NCBI RefSeq assembly: GCF_009687885.1
Contig: NZ_BLAF01000075.1
Location: 35,199 to 99,198, forward strand
Direction: 5' to 3'
DNA length: 64,000 nucleotides
From: Acrocarpospora pleiomorpha
Lineage (GTDB): Bacteria > Actinomycetota > Actinomycetes > Streptosporangiales > Streptosporangiaceae
The notes under the pieces were generated by a model that was given only the letters and a program-made list of their open reading frames with translations, did no database searches and was not told the DNA's origin. Numbering within the stretch: the first letter of the stretch is position 1; the number at the start of each line of letters is the position of its first letter. A program made the translations under genes and the position numbers. Of this stretch, positions 31,589 to 40,207 are shown piece after piece.

Positions 31589-32725
31589 GTGGTTTCCCTT
31601 CTTCGTTCTGTGTGGGATGAGCCTCGTCCTCCCAATCCCCCGCGGCGGGTGTGGCGGGACTGGGCGCTCGTGGGCGTGCTGGTGCCGATCGCCGTGCTCG
31701 AAGGGGTTCTGCGGAAAGATCTTCCGTGGCCGGTCATTTCGGTGATCCTCACCGCCGGGCTGGTGCCCACCCTGTTGTGGCGCCGGACCAGACCGCTGCT
31801 GATGGTTGTGATCGCCTTCGGCGTCCCCAGCGTGGCCCAGCTACTGGCGGGCAGCGACTCATTAGAGACGAACACGATGGTGTATCTGCTGCTCCTGGTG
31901 TACGCGTTGGTCCGGTGGGGGTCCGGGCGCGAGGCGGTGATCGGGCTGACAGTCGTTCTCGCCAAGGCCTCCTTCTCGCTGGCCTCCACCTACACCGCCA
32001 CCGGCATCGCCGACGTGATCGGCGGAAGCACCGTCCTGCTTCTGGGCATCGCCCTCGGAGCGGCGTTCCGGTATCGGGCCGGGGCGAGGATGCGTGAGCT
32101 CGATCAGGTCAAGTTGCTCGAACGGGAGCAGCTGGCGCGTGAGCTGCATGACACCGTCGCGCATCACGTCTCAGCCATGGCGATCCGGGCTCAGGCGGGC
32201 CTCGCGACGGCGGCGGCGCAGCCGAACGCGGCGACCGAGGCGCTGCAGGTGATCGAGGCGGAGGCGTCGCGTGCCCTCGCCGAGATGCGCAGCATGGTTC
32301 GGGTGCTCCGCCGCGACCAACCGGCTGACCTGACGCCGGGGCGACGCATCGCCGATGTCGAGCAGTTCGCGAGCCGGGGGCGGGCGGGGCCGTCCGTCGA
32401 GGTGGAGATTCTCGGCGACGTCGACGACGTCCCGCCGTCGGTCGGGGCCGCGATCTACCGCCTCGCCCAGGAGTCGATCACCAACGCCCGGCGCCACGCG
32501 CGCCACGCGACGCGCGTGGAGGTCCGCGTCGCCGCGGACGAGACGTCTGTACGCCTTCGGGTGAGCGACGACGGCGAGACCAGCCAGATTCGCCAGCAGG
32601 GATACGGGATCATCGGCATGGTGGAACGCGCTGACCTGCTCGGCGGCACCTGCGTGGCGGGTCCGAACCCGGATCGAGGGTGGACCGTGACCGCCGTCCT
32701 GCCGCGTGCCGGGGCGGCCACATGA
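31589..32725 (+). CDS. Two-component sensor histidine kinase (HisKA_3/NarL type)
   Basis: This 378-residue kinase has four to five membrane segments (about residues 25-160). A HisKA_3 dimerisation domain carries the phosphoacceptor His 187 in LARELHDTVAHHVSAMAI, and the C-terminal ATPase domain carries LAQESITNARRHA and a G-box GYGIIGMVERADLLGG. It has no large ectodomain, so it probably senses a membrane-linked signal such as envelope stress. The GTG start overlaps no gene and has a weak ribosome site. The stop overlaps the response-regulator start (ATGA). Confidence 0.93.
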   Translation: MVSLLRSVWDEPRPPNPPRRVWRDWALVGVLVPIAVLEGVLRKDLPWPVISVILTAGLVPTLLWRRTRPLLMVVIAFGVPSVAQLLAGSDSLETNTMVYLLLLVYALVRWGSGREAVIGLTVVLAKASFSLASTYTATGIADVIGGSTVLLLGIALGAAFRYRAGARMRELDQVKLLEREQLARELHDTVAHHVSAMAIRAQAGLATAAAQPNAATEALQVIEAEASRALAEMRSMVRVLRRDQPADLTPGRRIADVEQFASRGRAGPSVEVEILGDVDDVPPSVGAAIYRLAQESITNARRHARHATRVEVRVAADETSVRLRVSDDGETSQIRQQGYGIIGMVERADLLGGTCVAGPNPDRGWTVTAVLPRAGAAT

Positions 32726-33381
32726 GCATCCGGGTGATCGTCGCCGACGACCAGGAGATCGTCAGGACGGGGCTCGTGATGATACTCAACGCTCAGCCGG
32801 ACATCGAGGTCATCGGCGAGGCGGCCGACGGGCGGCGAGCCGTCGAACTCGCCCGCCGCCTGCGTCCCGACGTGTGCCTGTTCGACATCCGGATGCCCTC
32901 CGTCGACGGCATTCAGGCCACCCGCTCGCTCGCCGGGCCGGGCGTGGAGGATCCGCTCGCGGTCGTCGTCATCACCACGTTCGACCTCGATGAGTACGTC
33001 TACGCCGCGCTTCGGGCCGGAGCCCGGGGTTTCCTGCTCAAGGACGCCGGAACCGCGCTGCTCTCCCAGGCCGTGCACGCCGCCGCAAACGGCGACGCGC
33101 TCATCGCCCCGAGCGTCACCGCTCGCCTGTTAGGGGCATTCGCCCGCTCCGGGCCCGCAGAACCGGCGATTCGGCCGGTCGAGGAGCTCACGGAGCGGGA
33201 GGAACAGATTCTCGTCACGGTGGCACGCGGGCGGACCAACAGCGAGATCGCCGACGAGCTTTACATCTCGCTCAGCACGGTCAAATCTCACATCACCAGC
33301 CTTATGGCCAAGCTCGGCGTCCGCAACCGCGTGGAGATCGCCATCTGGGCGTACGAGACCAACCGGGTCAGGAACGGATGA
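32722..33381 (+). CDS. LuxR/NarL-family response regulator
   Basis: This 219-residue regulator has a receiver domain with Asp 9/10, phosphoacceptor Asp 55 (CLFDIRMPSVDG), Thr in VITTFD and Lys in LLKDAG, and a C-terminal LuxR helix-turn-helix (LTEREEQILVTVARGRTNSE, then STVKSHITSLMAKLGVRNR). It is translationally coupled to the kinase upstream and is its cognate partner. The target is unknown; the adjacent DUF2306 membrane-protein gene on the opposite strand is one candidate. Confidence 0.95.
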   Translation: MSIRVIVADDQEIVRTGLVMILNAQPDIEVIGEAADGRRAVELARRLRPDVCLFDIRMPSVDGIQATRSLAGPGVEDPLAVVVITTFDLDEYVYAALRAGARGFLLKDAGTALLSQAVHAAANGDALIAPSVTARLLGAFARSGPAEPAIRPVEELTEREEQILVTVARGRTNSEIADELYISLSTVKSHITSLMAKLGVRNRVEIAIWAYETNRVRNG

Positions 33382-34000
33382 TCCATTCGGCCACGGCGAG
33401 GTTGATCACCCAGGCGGCGCCCAGGAGCAGCGTTCGGGTGAGCCCGGTAGGCGTGCCGACGATCAGCATCGCGGGCAGGTGGATCAACGCCTGGGAGCCC
33501 GCGCCCTGGCCGATCGCGTAACCGCGGATCATCCAGGCGCGGTGCCGGGTGATGTCCCGCCGCCGGATGGCGGCCAGGCCGAGGAGGATGCACGCCGCCA
33601 TTGCCGTACCGAACACAATCCGGAAAACGGAAAGGAGACCCTCATCACCGGCCGGGACGGGATAGAACAGGGTCATCCACAGGCCTGTGAGCGCGGCGAG
33701 GAGTCCGCACACGATCAGCACGCGGCCGGCGGCGCGGTGCCAGCCAGGTCTGCGGCGGCGGAACCTGGGGACGAACTGGAAGGCCCCCAGAATGCAGTAT
33801 GTGGTGGCGCCGACGATGTGCAGCATCACGGGCAGCGGTGCCGCGAAGAACCGCGCGTTCTCCGGCGTGATCGCCGCGCCTCCCGTCAGCTCGGTGAGGC
33901 GGACGGCGCCCGCGACTACTGGGACGAAACTGAGCATGATCAGCGCAGCTGGCACGAGCCATTCCGACCGCGCTGCCCGCTGGCCGCTTTGGTGTGTCAT
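33368..34000 (-). CDS. DUF2306-family membrane protein
   Basis: This 210-residue protein has six predicted membrane helices and the family's conserved pattern: histidines in PVMLHIVGATTYCILGAFQF and GWHRAAGRVL, then RRRDITRHRAWMIRGYAI. This arrangement of His residues within helices suggests a haem or metal site, though none is proven for the family. The start at 34000 (MTHQSGQR) is preferred over an ATG twelve codons upstream. It converges on the response-regulator gene with a 14-bp overlap. Confidence 0.83.
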   Translation of the reverse strand: MTHQSGQRAARSEWLVPAALIMLSFVPVVAGAVRLTELTGGAAITPENARFFAAPLPVMLHIVGATTYCILGAFQFVPRFRRRRPGWHRAAGRVLIVCGLLAALTGLWMTLFYPVPAGDEGLLSVFRIVFGTAMAACILLGLAAIRRRDITRHRAWMIRGYAIGQGAGSQALIHLPAMLIVGTPTGLTRTLLLGAAWVINLAVAEWIIRS

Positions 34001-34068
34001 GACCTGATCGTGACGGCTGAGGCGGTGCCGGTTCATCGACAGAACAGCCGGAGCTGAGCTGGCCGATC

Positions 34069-34143
34069 ATCCACTAAACGGGCGTACTTTCGGCTGATGA
34101 GCCTTTCGCGAGACTTTTCTACGCTCGGGGGAGATTAGTGGAT
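34069..34143. promoter_or_regulatory. Split 9-bp inverted repeat flanking the promoter of the MDR gene
   Basis: ATCCACTAA (34069-34077) and TTAGTGGAT (34135-34143) are exact inverted copies 57 bases apart, on either side of the likely promoter. The right copy lies 12 bases before the ATG at 34156. The arrangement would suit two half-sites bridged by a looping regulator, but a chance match cannot be excluded. Confidence 0.35.
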
Positions 34144-34155
34144 TAGGAGAATGCG

Positions 34156-35142
34156 ATGAAGGCGTTCGTTCTGCGCTCGTACGGCCCACCCAACGTCCTG
34201 GATCTCACCGACATCGACAAGCCGGTCCCGCGCGATGACGAGGTACTGGTCCGGGTGGTGGCCACCTCCGTCAATCCGTACGACTGGCATAACATGCGCG
34301 GCGAGCCGTACCTCGCGCGTCTGATGCCGGGCGGGCTCGGGCTGCGCACCCCGAAGCTCGGCATCCTGGGTGTGGACATCGCGGGAAATGTCGAGGCGGT
34401 CGGCAAAGACGTGACGGAGTTCCGCCCCGGCGACGAGGTGTTCGCGATGCTCTTAGAGGGCGGCTTCGCCGACTACGTGTGCGTACGGGAAAGTGAGCTG
34501 GCGCCGAAGCCGAAGAACCTGTCGTACGAGCAGGCCGCGGCCGTGCCGATGGCCGCCAACACCGCCCTGATCGGCCTGCGCGACGTGGGACGGCTCCAGC
34601 CGGGACAGCAGGTCCTGATCAACGGAGCTTCGGGGGGCGTGGGAACGTTCGCGGTGCAGATCGCCCGAGCCTTGGGCGGGGAGGTCACCGGCGTCTGCAG
34701 CACGAGGAACGTGGACCTGGTCCGCTCCCTTGGCGCGAGCGACGTCATCGACTACACCCGCGCGGATTTCACGCGAAATGGGCGCCGCTACGACCTCCTG
34801 CTGGACGTCGCGGGAGGCCGGTCGATGTCGGCGTGCCGACGGGCGCTGACGCGTAAGGGCGCCCGCGTCATCGTCGGCGGACAGTCCGGCCGATGGATAC
34901 GACCGATGGGAAGCATGATGTCGGCGGTCGCGCTATCGGGGTTCACCTCCCAGCGCGCGGCCCTGGCGGACGTGGTCCGATGCACGGAGAACAAGCAGAA
35001 CCTGATAGCGCTCACCGAGTTCATCGAAAGCGGAAAGATCACCCCGGTCATCGACCGGCGTTACCCGTTCGAGGAGATCCCGGCGGCCATCAGCTATCTG
35101 GAAAAGGGGCACGCCCCAGGAAAGGTCGTCATCGCGGTCTGA
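34156..35142 (+). CDS. NAD(P)-dependent zinc-less alcohol dehydrogenase / quinone oxidoreductase (MDR)
   Basis: This 328-residue medium-chain dehydrogenase/reductase has the GroES-like N-terminus MKAFVLRSYGPPNVLDL, SVNPYDWHNMRG and GVDIAGNVEAVG. The cofactor site is VLINGASGGVGTFAVQIARALG, and the C-terminus is DRRYPFEEIPAAISYLEKGHAPGKVVI. The catalytic-zinc Cys and the structural-zinc Cys cluster are missing, which places it with quinone/enone reductases. AGGAG lies six bases upstream of the ATG. The substrate is not predictable. Confidence 0.92.
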   Translation: MKAFVLRSYGPPNVLDLTDIDKPVPRDDEVLVRVVATSVNPYDWHNMRGEPYLARLMPGGLGLRTPKLGILGVDIAGNVEAVGKDVTEFRPGDEVFAMLLEGGFADYVCVRESELAPKPKNLSYEQAAAVPMAANTALIGLRDVGRLQPGQQVLINGASGGVGTFAVQIARALGGEVTGVCSTRNVDLVRSLGASDVIDYTRADFTRNGRRYDLLLDVAGGRSMSACRRALTRKGARVIVGGQSGRWIRPMGSMMSAVALSGFTSQRAALADVVRCTENKQNLIALTEFIESGKITPVIDRRYPFEEIPAAISYLEKGHAPGKVVIAV

Positions 35143-35257
35143 GGCCGGGGGGCCAGAACACCAAACGGAATGCCGCTGCTGCTCGTGGCGCCGGTGCGGC
35201 GAGAACCACCACCAGCGTTAACGGCGCCGGGTAACGGTGAGCATTGTGTTAGCTCCG

Positions 35258-36307
35258 TCAGGAACAGGTGCCCTTCTTCGTGAGCCGGCCGCCGATGACC
35301 TTGTTGTCGCACGCGATGGTGTTGCCGCCCACGGTGTCGTTGATGCCGACGCCCTTGCCACCGGCAAGATCGATCCTGTTCTTGCGGAAGACGTTGCCGG
35401 TGCCCCAGCCATCGATGATCTCGTGCGTCTGGAAGCCGTCCTGCGGTGTCGTCTTTCCGGAGTTGCCCTCGATCAGGTAGTTGTTGCCCTTGACGTCGAC
35501 CCAGGAGTCGTTGACGTCATCCCCAACGAGCGCGGACCCGTCGAAGATGTTGCCGACGATTCGGCCCCCGCTGGTGCCTTCCTTGATGTCGATGGCTTCG
35601 GCCGTGGCCCGGATCACGTTTCCGCGCACCAGGTTTCTGTCGCTCTGGTCCATCCGCCCGCCGGTGTACTTGCTCCAGTTGGATTCCGCCGACCCGAGAT
35701 AGACGCCCTCACCGAACTTCGCGCGGCGCAGGCCGGTGTTGTAGATCCTGCTGTACTGCACGATGTTGCCGGTGCTGAAATTGCGCAGATGGATTGCCTC
35801 GTCGCCGATGTTATGCACGGTGAGGCCCTGGATGATCGAGGCACGGGTCCGGTCGGCCATGACGCCCTTCTGGCTGTTCTGGACGGAGAAGCCCACCAGC
35901 CGCCAGTAGCTCACCTTGTTGAGGTGGAAGCCGTACCCGTTCTTGATGCCGCCGCCGTCCAGAACGGATTTGGCGGTGCCGCACAGGAAGATCGGCTTCG
36001 CCTTCGTGCCCGACTTCTGGGCGACGAACTTGCCCTTGTAGATGCCCGGACGCAGTTGGATGACGTCGCCCGCCCGGGCCGATTTAATCGCCTGCTGGAG
36101 CGCGGAGGAGTTGCCGACGATCTTGGTGGGCTGCGGGCAGCGTACCTTGCCGGGTCCCGAAGGCACGCGCGCGAGCGGTGCGGAAGCGGACACCGACGCC
36201 ATCCTTAAAAGCTCGCTGTCGCCGTCCCCAATGCTCGTCACCGCACCGGCCGCCAAGCAGACTCCCGCGGCCATGACCAGCGAGCCAACCTTGATATCAA
36301 CCTTCAT
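35258..36307 (-). CDS. Secreted right-handed beta-helix protein
   Basis: This 349-residue exported protein has an N-terminal hydrophobic signal (SLVMAAGVCLAAGAVTSIG) and then a pectate-lyase-like body that opens SALQQAIKSARAGDVIQLRP-GIYKG. Its rungs are regularly spaced: GYGFHLNKVSYWRLVGFSVQ, GDEAIHLRNFSTGNIVQYS, AEAIDIKEGTSGGRIVGNIF and NVFRKNRIDLAG. Four Cys may form disulfides. It is likely a polysaccharide lyase or binding protein; no catalytic residues are assigned. The second ATG of an ATGATG pair is chosen because GGGAG lies seven bases upstream. Confidence 0.85.
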   Translation of the reverse strand: MKVDIKVGSLVMAAGVCLAAGAVTSIGDGDSELLRMASVSASAPLARVPSGPGKVRCPQPTKIVGNSSALQQAIKSARAGDVIQLRPGIYKGKFVAQKSGTKAKPIFLCGTAKSVLDGGGIKNGYGFHLNKVSYWRLVGFSVQNSQKGVMADRTRASIIQGLTVHNIGDEAIHLRNFSTGNIVQYSRIYNTGLRRAKFGEGVYLGSAESNWSKYTGGRMDQSDRNLVRGNVIRATAEAIDIKEGTSGGRIVGNIFDGSALVGDDVNDSWVDVKGNNYLIEGNSGKTTPQDGFQTHEIIDGWGTGNVFRKNRIDLAGGKGVGINDTVGGNTIACDNKVIGGRLTKKGTCS

Positions 36308-36813
36308 CATTGATCTCCCTATGGTGTTGGACAGCGAAAGAAAATTCTTGAATAACATTCGAAGTCGTGGCCGGCTTCCTTCACAAGGCTCAATCCTCAC
36401 AGCCGCTCGTTGTCCGAATCAGGGCTGTTGCGACTCTGTTGCGAAAATGCCACAAAAGCCTCAGGGTCATCTAGTGGCGGGCCCCTGTCGGGGAACAACG
36501 CACATCAGGATTTATCCGTAGTGAGACAGGCTGGGCATTATACCCCATCACGCCGGGCACTGCCTGCACGGGTCCCGATCGCGTGATCACCAAAGCCGGA
36601 TGAGCCCAAGATTCGAGCATCGCTGACACATTGACACTTTTTCACCGACTCTTTTCCGGTACGGGAATTTAACGTCGGCGTTGCGTTGTGAGGTGGCTCG
36701 CGGCAACTGTAAGCATCATACCGGTCTCGTCGGCTTGCTCACCGGACAAGTAGGTCCCATTCGGACCTACGCGTCAGCCGCGACCAAGAATCACATTCCG
36801 AAAGGAACGGTAT
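36308..36813. other. 506-bp divergent intergenic region
   Basis: No gene is seen between the divergent beta-helix and secreted-protein genes. The stretch is less GC-rich than its surroundings. It holds a TTGACA at 36631-36636 that could be a -35 box (no good -10 is evident) and the palindrome at 36750-36770. Confidence 0.6.
36750..36770. promoter_or_regulatory. 8-bp-arm palindrome upstream of secreted-protein gene
   Basis: GTAGGTCC (36750-36757), CATTC, GGACCTAC (36763-36770) is a perfect inverted repeat 44 bases before the ATG at 36814. It has the size of a dimeric regulator site; alternatively it forms a 5' leader hairpin. Confidence 0.5.
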
Positions 36814-37611
36814 ATGCCCACGTCTATTCTCCGGACAAAAACCCCGGCCGCTACCGCCCGGCTGAAGGCACGTCATGCGGCGAGGAGAATGGCGATGCGT
36901 GGCTTCCTTTCGATAGCTCTGGTCACCACCTCGGCCCCGGCGACGGCCAGCGCCGATAACGACAGATACGAACAGTGCGGACCACACCGCTTCTACAAGT
37001 TCGGCCAGCGCACGCCGAGAAACTTCTTCATCCCCCGCACTCGCTTCGTCGACGGCCCTGGCGGCTCGATGAAGGTGTCGGTCCTACGAGAATACGAAGT
37101 GCTCGCTTACATCGAATTCGAGAACGAACGCCAAACGTCCATCACCGCCAAAGACGTGATCCGCCACCTCCGGGATCTGGAACGCCCCCGCGTCGAAGTC
37201 CGACACAGGATCTTCACCGGCCACGAATACACCCGAAAGATCAGCAAAGGCATGTACGGCAACACCTGGTACCGCGTCTTCGGCTACCGCATCGGCTGGT
37301 CAGCCTGGTCGGTACTCGGCACATGCCGCCACGTCAAGATCGCCAGCGGAATAGCCAACGTACCCGCCAGAATGGAAGGCTGGCACTACTGGGAAACCAA
37401 ACACCCGTTCTACAAGAAACCTGAGGAAACAGCCCGCCCGGAACAGCCCAAGGCTGACGAACAGCCCTCAGGGGAGGACCAGGCATCGGCTACGGCGCCT
37501 CCCCAGAAGCCGGTCCCGAAGCCCAGTCACTCTCCTATGGCAGCGATTCCCACAAGACAGCCGGCGTCCACGGGCACGAAGAGCCCCACATCACAGGTAC
37601 CTTTCGAGTGA
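36814..37611 (+). CDS. Secreted hypothetical protein with Pro-rich tail
   Basis: This 265-residue exported protein is of no recognised family. A basic N-terminus leads to the hydrophobic MRGFLSIALVTTSAPATASA, a plausible signal peptide. The mature part has two Cys (EQCGPH and GTCRHVKI) likely to form a disulfide, aromatic-rich stretches (YGNTWYRVFGYRIGWSAWS) and a C-terminal Pro/Lys/Thr/Ser-rich tail suggestive of wall spanning. An alternative ATG at 36895 has an even better ribosome site (GAGGAG, seven bases) and gives a shorter, more typical signal peptide. Confidence 0.7.
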   Translation: MPTSILRTKTPAATARLKARHAARRMAMRGFLSIALVTTSAPATASADNDRYEQCGPHRFYKFGQRTPRNFFIPRTRFVDGPGGSMKVSVLREYEVLAYIEFENERQTSITAKDVIRHLRDLERPRVEVRHRIFTGHEYTRKISKGMYGNTWYRVFGYRIGWSAWSVLGTCRHVKIASGIANVPARMEGWHYWETKHPFYKKPEETARPEQPKADEQPSGEDQASATAPPQKPVPKPSHSPMAAIPTRQPASTGTKSPTSQVPFE

Positions 37612-37641
37612 CAGGGCATTTCGTTCCCATAGCGGACAGGC

Positions 37642-38436
37642 TCAGTACCCGGGGAAGACCTTCCGCAAATCGTCCAGGGTTACCCCGCCGCCAGTGACCT
37701 CCACCCCTGCCGGAGTGTGCTCCGGAGCGTGACGCCCAACGACCAGACGCAGCCACCACTCCGCCGGGGCGGTGAGAACCGCGTCCGGCGCATCCGGAAC
37801 ATCGACGATGGCCACCGCCTCACGAATATCGAGCCCGAAGGACCGCTCTGGCGAGGTGATGTGCACGGCCACGGTCGCCTGCCCCCCACCGAGCCCCGCG
37901 GGCTTGCCGGCAAAGCCGAGAACGGACCCAACACGATCCACCAGCAACTCGACGGTCTCCGGGTTCAGCGTCGCCCCCGGATCCAACGCGACCTTGACAT
38001 CCCAGGTGTGGTGGGCGACCTCACTGAGCCGCATGGCGCCAAAAGAACCCACGTCCACCGGCTCAGACGGAAACCAGAGTTGAACGCGAACGTCCCCCCT
38101 CGTCTGCGGATCCAGCTCCTCGAAGCGGCGCACCAGCGCCTCATTCGCCCCGACGAACCCCTCGGCCCGCTCAACGCGGGACATCGCGTCCCACCGCCCC
38201 CACACCCCCTGAATGAACTCCCTGCCGAGAGCACCGCTCCCCTGCACCGCCCCCTCAAGCGCCGCGAGGTTGATCTCCGCACCACTCCCCAGGTGACTCA
38301 GCACCTGCGAAACATCCCACTCCGCCGCCCCCGACTGCCGAGCGAGATCCTCCTCACTAAACCCACGCACCAGCCCAGCGAGCTCATCGAACTCCGAACG
38401 CAGCGCCTTAATCGTCTGATCCGTCAGATCGGTCAT
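37642..38436 (-). CDS. Maleylpyruvate isomerase-family (mycothiol-dependent type) protein
   Basis: This 264-residue protein has the DinB-like N-terminal four-helix bundle of the TIGR03083 family. The metal ligands are His in DVSQVLSHLGSGAE, Glu/Asp in the second helix and two His in LSEVAHHTWDVKVAL. A C-terminal domain of the type found in mycothiol-dependent maleylpyruvate isomerases follows. In actinomycetes such proteins use mycothiol as the thiol cofactor. The reaction is unknown for most members. The ATG is preceded by AGGAGAGCAG. Confidence 0.87.
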   Translation of the reverse strand: MTDLTDQTIKALRSEFDELAGLVRGFSEEDLARQSGAAEWDVSQVLSHLGSGAEINLAALEGAVQGSGALGREFIQGVWGRWDAMSRVERAEGFVGANEALVRRFEELDPQTRGDVRVQLWFPSEPVDVGSFGAMRLSEVAHHTWDVKVALDPGATLNPETVELLVDRVGSVLGFAGKPAGLGGGQATVAVHITSPERSFGLDIREAVAIVDVPDAPDAVLTAPAEWWLRLVVGRHAPEHTPAGVEVTGGGVTLDDLRKVFPGY

Positions 38437-38554
38437 CCTGCTCTCCTGTCCACCGGTTCGATCTCATCAACGCCGAACACCAACAACGCCACGGATCATC
38501 CCAAATTCACCGGGCTGCTAAGAGTAAGATCCGCGACCCCGAACACGCCTGGGT

Positions 38555-39511
38555 TCAGTGCGGAAATGCCCTGGGGGAGCGTGGGGTGATCTCCGCGCGG
38601 AAGCTCTGGATGATCGAACTGATCTGGCGCATCAGGGTGGTGCCTTCGAGGCGGTCCAGGTAGAGCGAGCGGCGAGCCAGCCCGTCGGCGTCTACGGTGA
38701 AGTAGATGGTCATGAGGGGATTGATGAACAGTTCGCTGCCGCTGGTACGAGCAGTGAAGTGCGCGTCGCCGATCTGGCCGTGTAAGGCAGCCGCGATCGA
38801 CCCGTTGACGATGCTCGGACGAGCCGGCGTCTCGGCTTGGGCGTACGCGACGGCGTCCAGGTAGAGCTCGGATTCCCGGCTGGCGCGTGGGATGGAAAAC
38901 GCACCCAGATACGCTCCGTCGCGGTCTAAAGCCGCCAGATTCTCCAGCACCTGGACATGGTTGACGCCATGGTAGGCATCCACGCCGAACCCAAGGCAGG
39001 CGACGATCTTCTCCCTCACCTCAAGGCCGTGTACGGCGGCCAGGCTGGCCATATCCTCCTCCGGAGTGCCCAACCCCGCCTCGTCGCCGCGCAGCAAGAT
39101 GTCGGTTCCACCATCGACCAGGACGACGGCGTCGATGTCCAGCCGTTCCACCAGCACCTGGTAGGCGGCACGAAGCGGACTCACGCCGACCTTGGGGAAT
39201 GCGTACACGGTGGAAGGCAGGTCGTGGGCTTTGAGCCAGCGAGCAAGCGAACGTTCTGGGAAATACCAGTCCCGGGTCGCCGTATCCGGGCCGATCGCGG
39301 CCACATCCTGCTCCAGCCAGACCTCGAGATCCAGCCCGTGCAGCCGGCTGAACGACAAATTGGCCAGATGCACCTGCTTGCCGAGCTCCCAAAGCGCCAC
39401 CGCGAGCGGAAGCCCGGCGTACACATCGAAGCCTCCCCCGGCTCCGGCCACCAGTACGCGTTGAGCCTGCTTGAGCCGGGTGAACAGTGGAGGCTCGTGC
39501 AACGAGAACAT
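38555..39511 (-). CDS. DUF1152-family protein
   Basis: This 318-residue soluble protein starts with the family's VLVAGAGGGFDVYAGLPLA nucleotide-binding-like loop and has VVLVDGGTDILLRGDEAGLG, the acidic motif typical of DUF1152, and CLGFGVDAYHGVNHVQVLEN. Family members look like alpha/beta enzymes, but no activity is established that I can name. It is divergent from the TetR gene, whose start is 43 bp away. Confidence 0.85.
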   Translation of the reverse strand: MFSLHEPPLFTRLKQAQRVLVAGAGGGFDVYAGLPLAVALWELGKQVHLANLSFSRLHGLDLEVWLEQDVAAIGPDTATRDWYFPERSLARWLKAHDLPSTVYAFPKVGVSPLRAAYQVLVERLDIDAVVLVDGGTDILLRGDEAGLGTPEEDMASLAAVHGLEVREKIVACLGFGVDAYHGVNHVQVLENLAALDRDGAYLGAFSIPRASRESELYLDAVAYAQAETPARPSIVNGSIAAALHGQIGDAHFTARTSGSELFINPLMTIYFTVDADGLARRSLYLDRLEGTTLMRQISSIIQSFRAEITPRSPRAFPH

Positions 39512-39554
39512 TCCGGGAACCTACCAAGGGACAGGGCGTCGTTAGGCTGAGCCT

Positions 39555-40133
39555 GTGACGCCGAAAACCGGACGGGTGACAGCATTGCGCGCGGACGCCG
39601 CGCGCAATCGTGCCCGGGTGTTGCAGGTCGCTCGCGAGCAGCTGGCCGCGGGCGACGACTCGCTCCAGCTGAACGCCATCGCCCGGCTCGCGGGAGTCGG
39701 CGTCGGGACGGTATACCGACATTTCCCCAACCGGCACGCGCTGCTGGAAGCGCTGTCGGTGGAACGCTTCCAGCAACTCGTCAGCGAAGCGCAGGCCGCG
39801 GCGGCCGACGAAAATGCCCTCACCGGTCTGCACCGTTTGCTGCGTTTCGCCCTCGGACGCGCGCTGGACGATGCCGGATTCGCGGCTGTGCTGGAATCCG
39901 CCAGCGACGCCGAGGCACGAACCTCGGTGATGAAGGCCGAACTTGAGCGCGCCGTCACGGACCTGCTTGATCGTGCCCGCCACGCCGGCGTCGTCCGACA
40001 TGACATCGAAGCGGACGACGTCCGCCGCCTACTCTGCGGCATCGTGCATGCAGTCCACACCGGCGACGGAAACCCCAAATACGCCGAGCTCTACCTCAAC
40101 GTCCTCCTCGAGGGCCTGCGCCCCCCACGCTGA
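39555..40133 (+). CDS. TetR-family regulator
   Basis: This 192-residue regulator has an N-terminal helix-turn-helix (RVLQVAREQLAAGDDSLQLN, then IARLAGVGVGTVYRHFPNRH) and a helical C-terminal ligand domain. The GTG start sits seven bases after a TAGGCT box and has no ribosome site, so the transcript may be leaderless. It is followed by two matching palindromes (40137-40190) and the SDR gene, which it probably represses. Confidence 0.93.
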   Translation: MTPKTGRVTALRADAARNRARVLQVAREQLAAGDDSLQLNAIARLAGVGVGTVYRHFPNRHALLEALSVERFQQLVSEAQAAAADENALTGLHRLLRFALGRALDDAGFAAVLESASDAEARTSVMKAELERAVTDLLDRARHAGVVRHDIEADDVRRLLCGIVHAVHTGDGNPKYAELYLNVLLEGLRPPR

Positions 40134-40136
40134 AAC

Positions 40137-40190
40137 CGGATAACTATCCGATTGTGGTACGGTACGCCCATGGAACCGGATAGTCATCCG
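40137..40190. promoter_or_regulatory. Pair of operators between the TetR and SDR genes
   Basis: CGGATAACTATCCG (40137-40150, 6-bp arms) and CGGATAGTCATCCG (40177-40190, 5-bp arms) share their first seven and last five bases and are centred 40 bp apart. Both are preceded by AC(C). They lie in the 74-bp gap between the TetR gene and the SDR gene, where a TetR dimer would be expected to bind and block the SDR promoter. Confidence 0.8.
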
Positions 40191-40207
40191 CTTAGGAAGG
40201 GGAAGCC

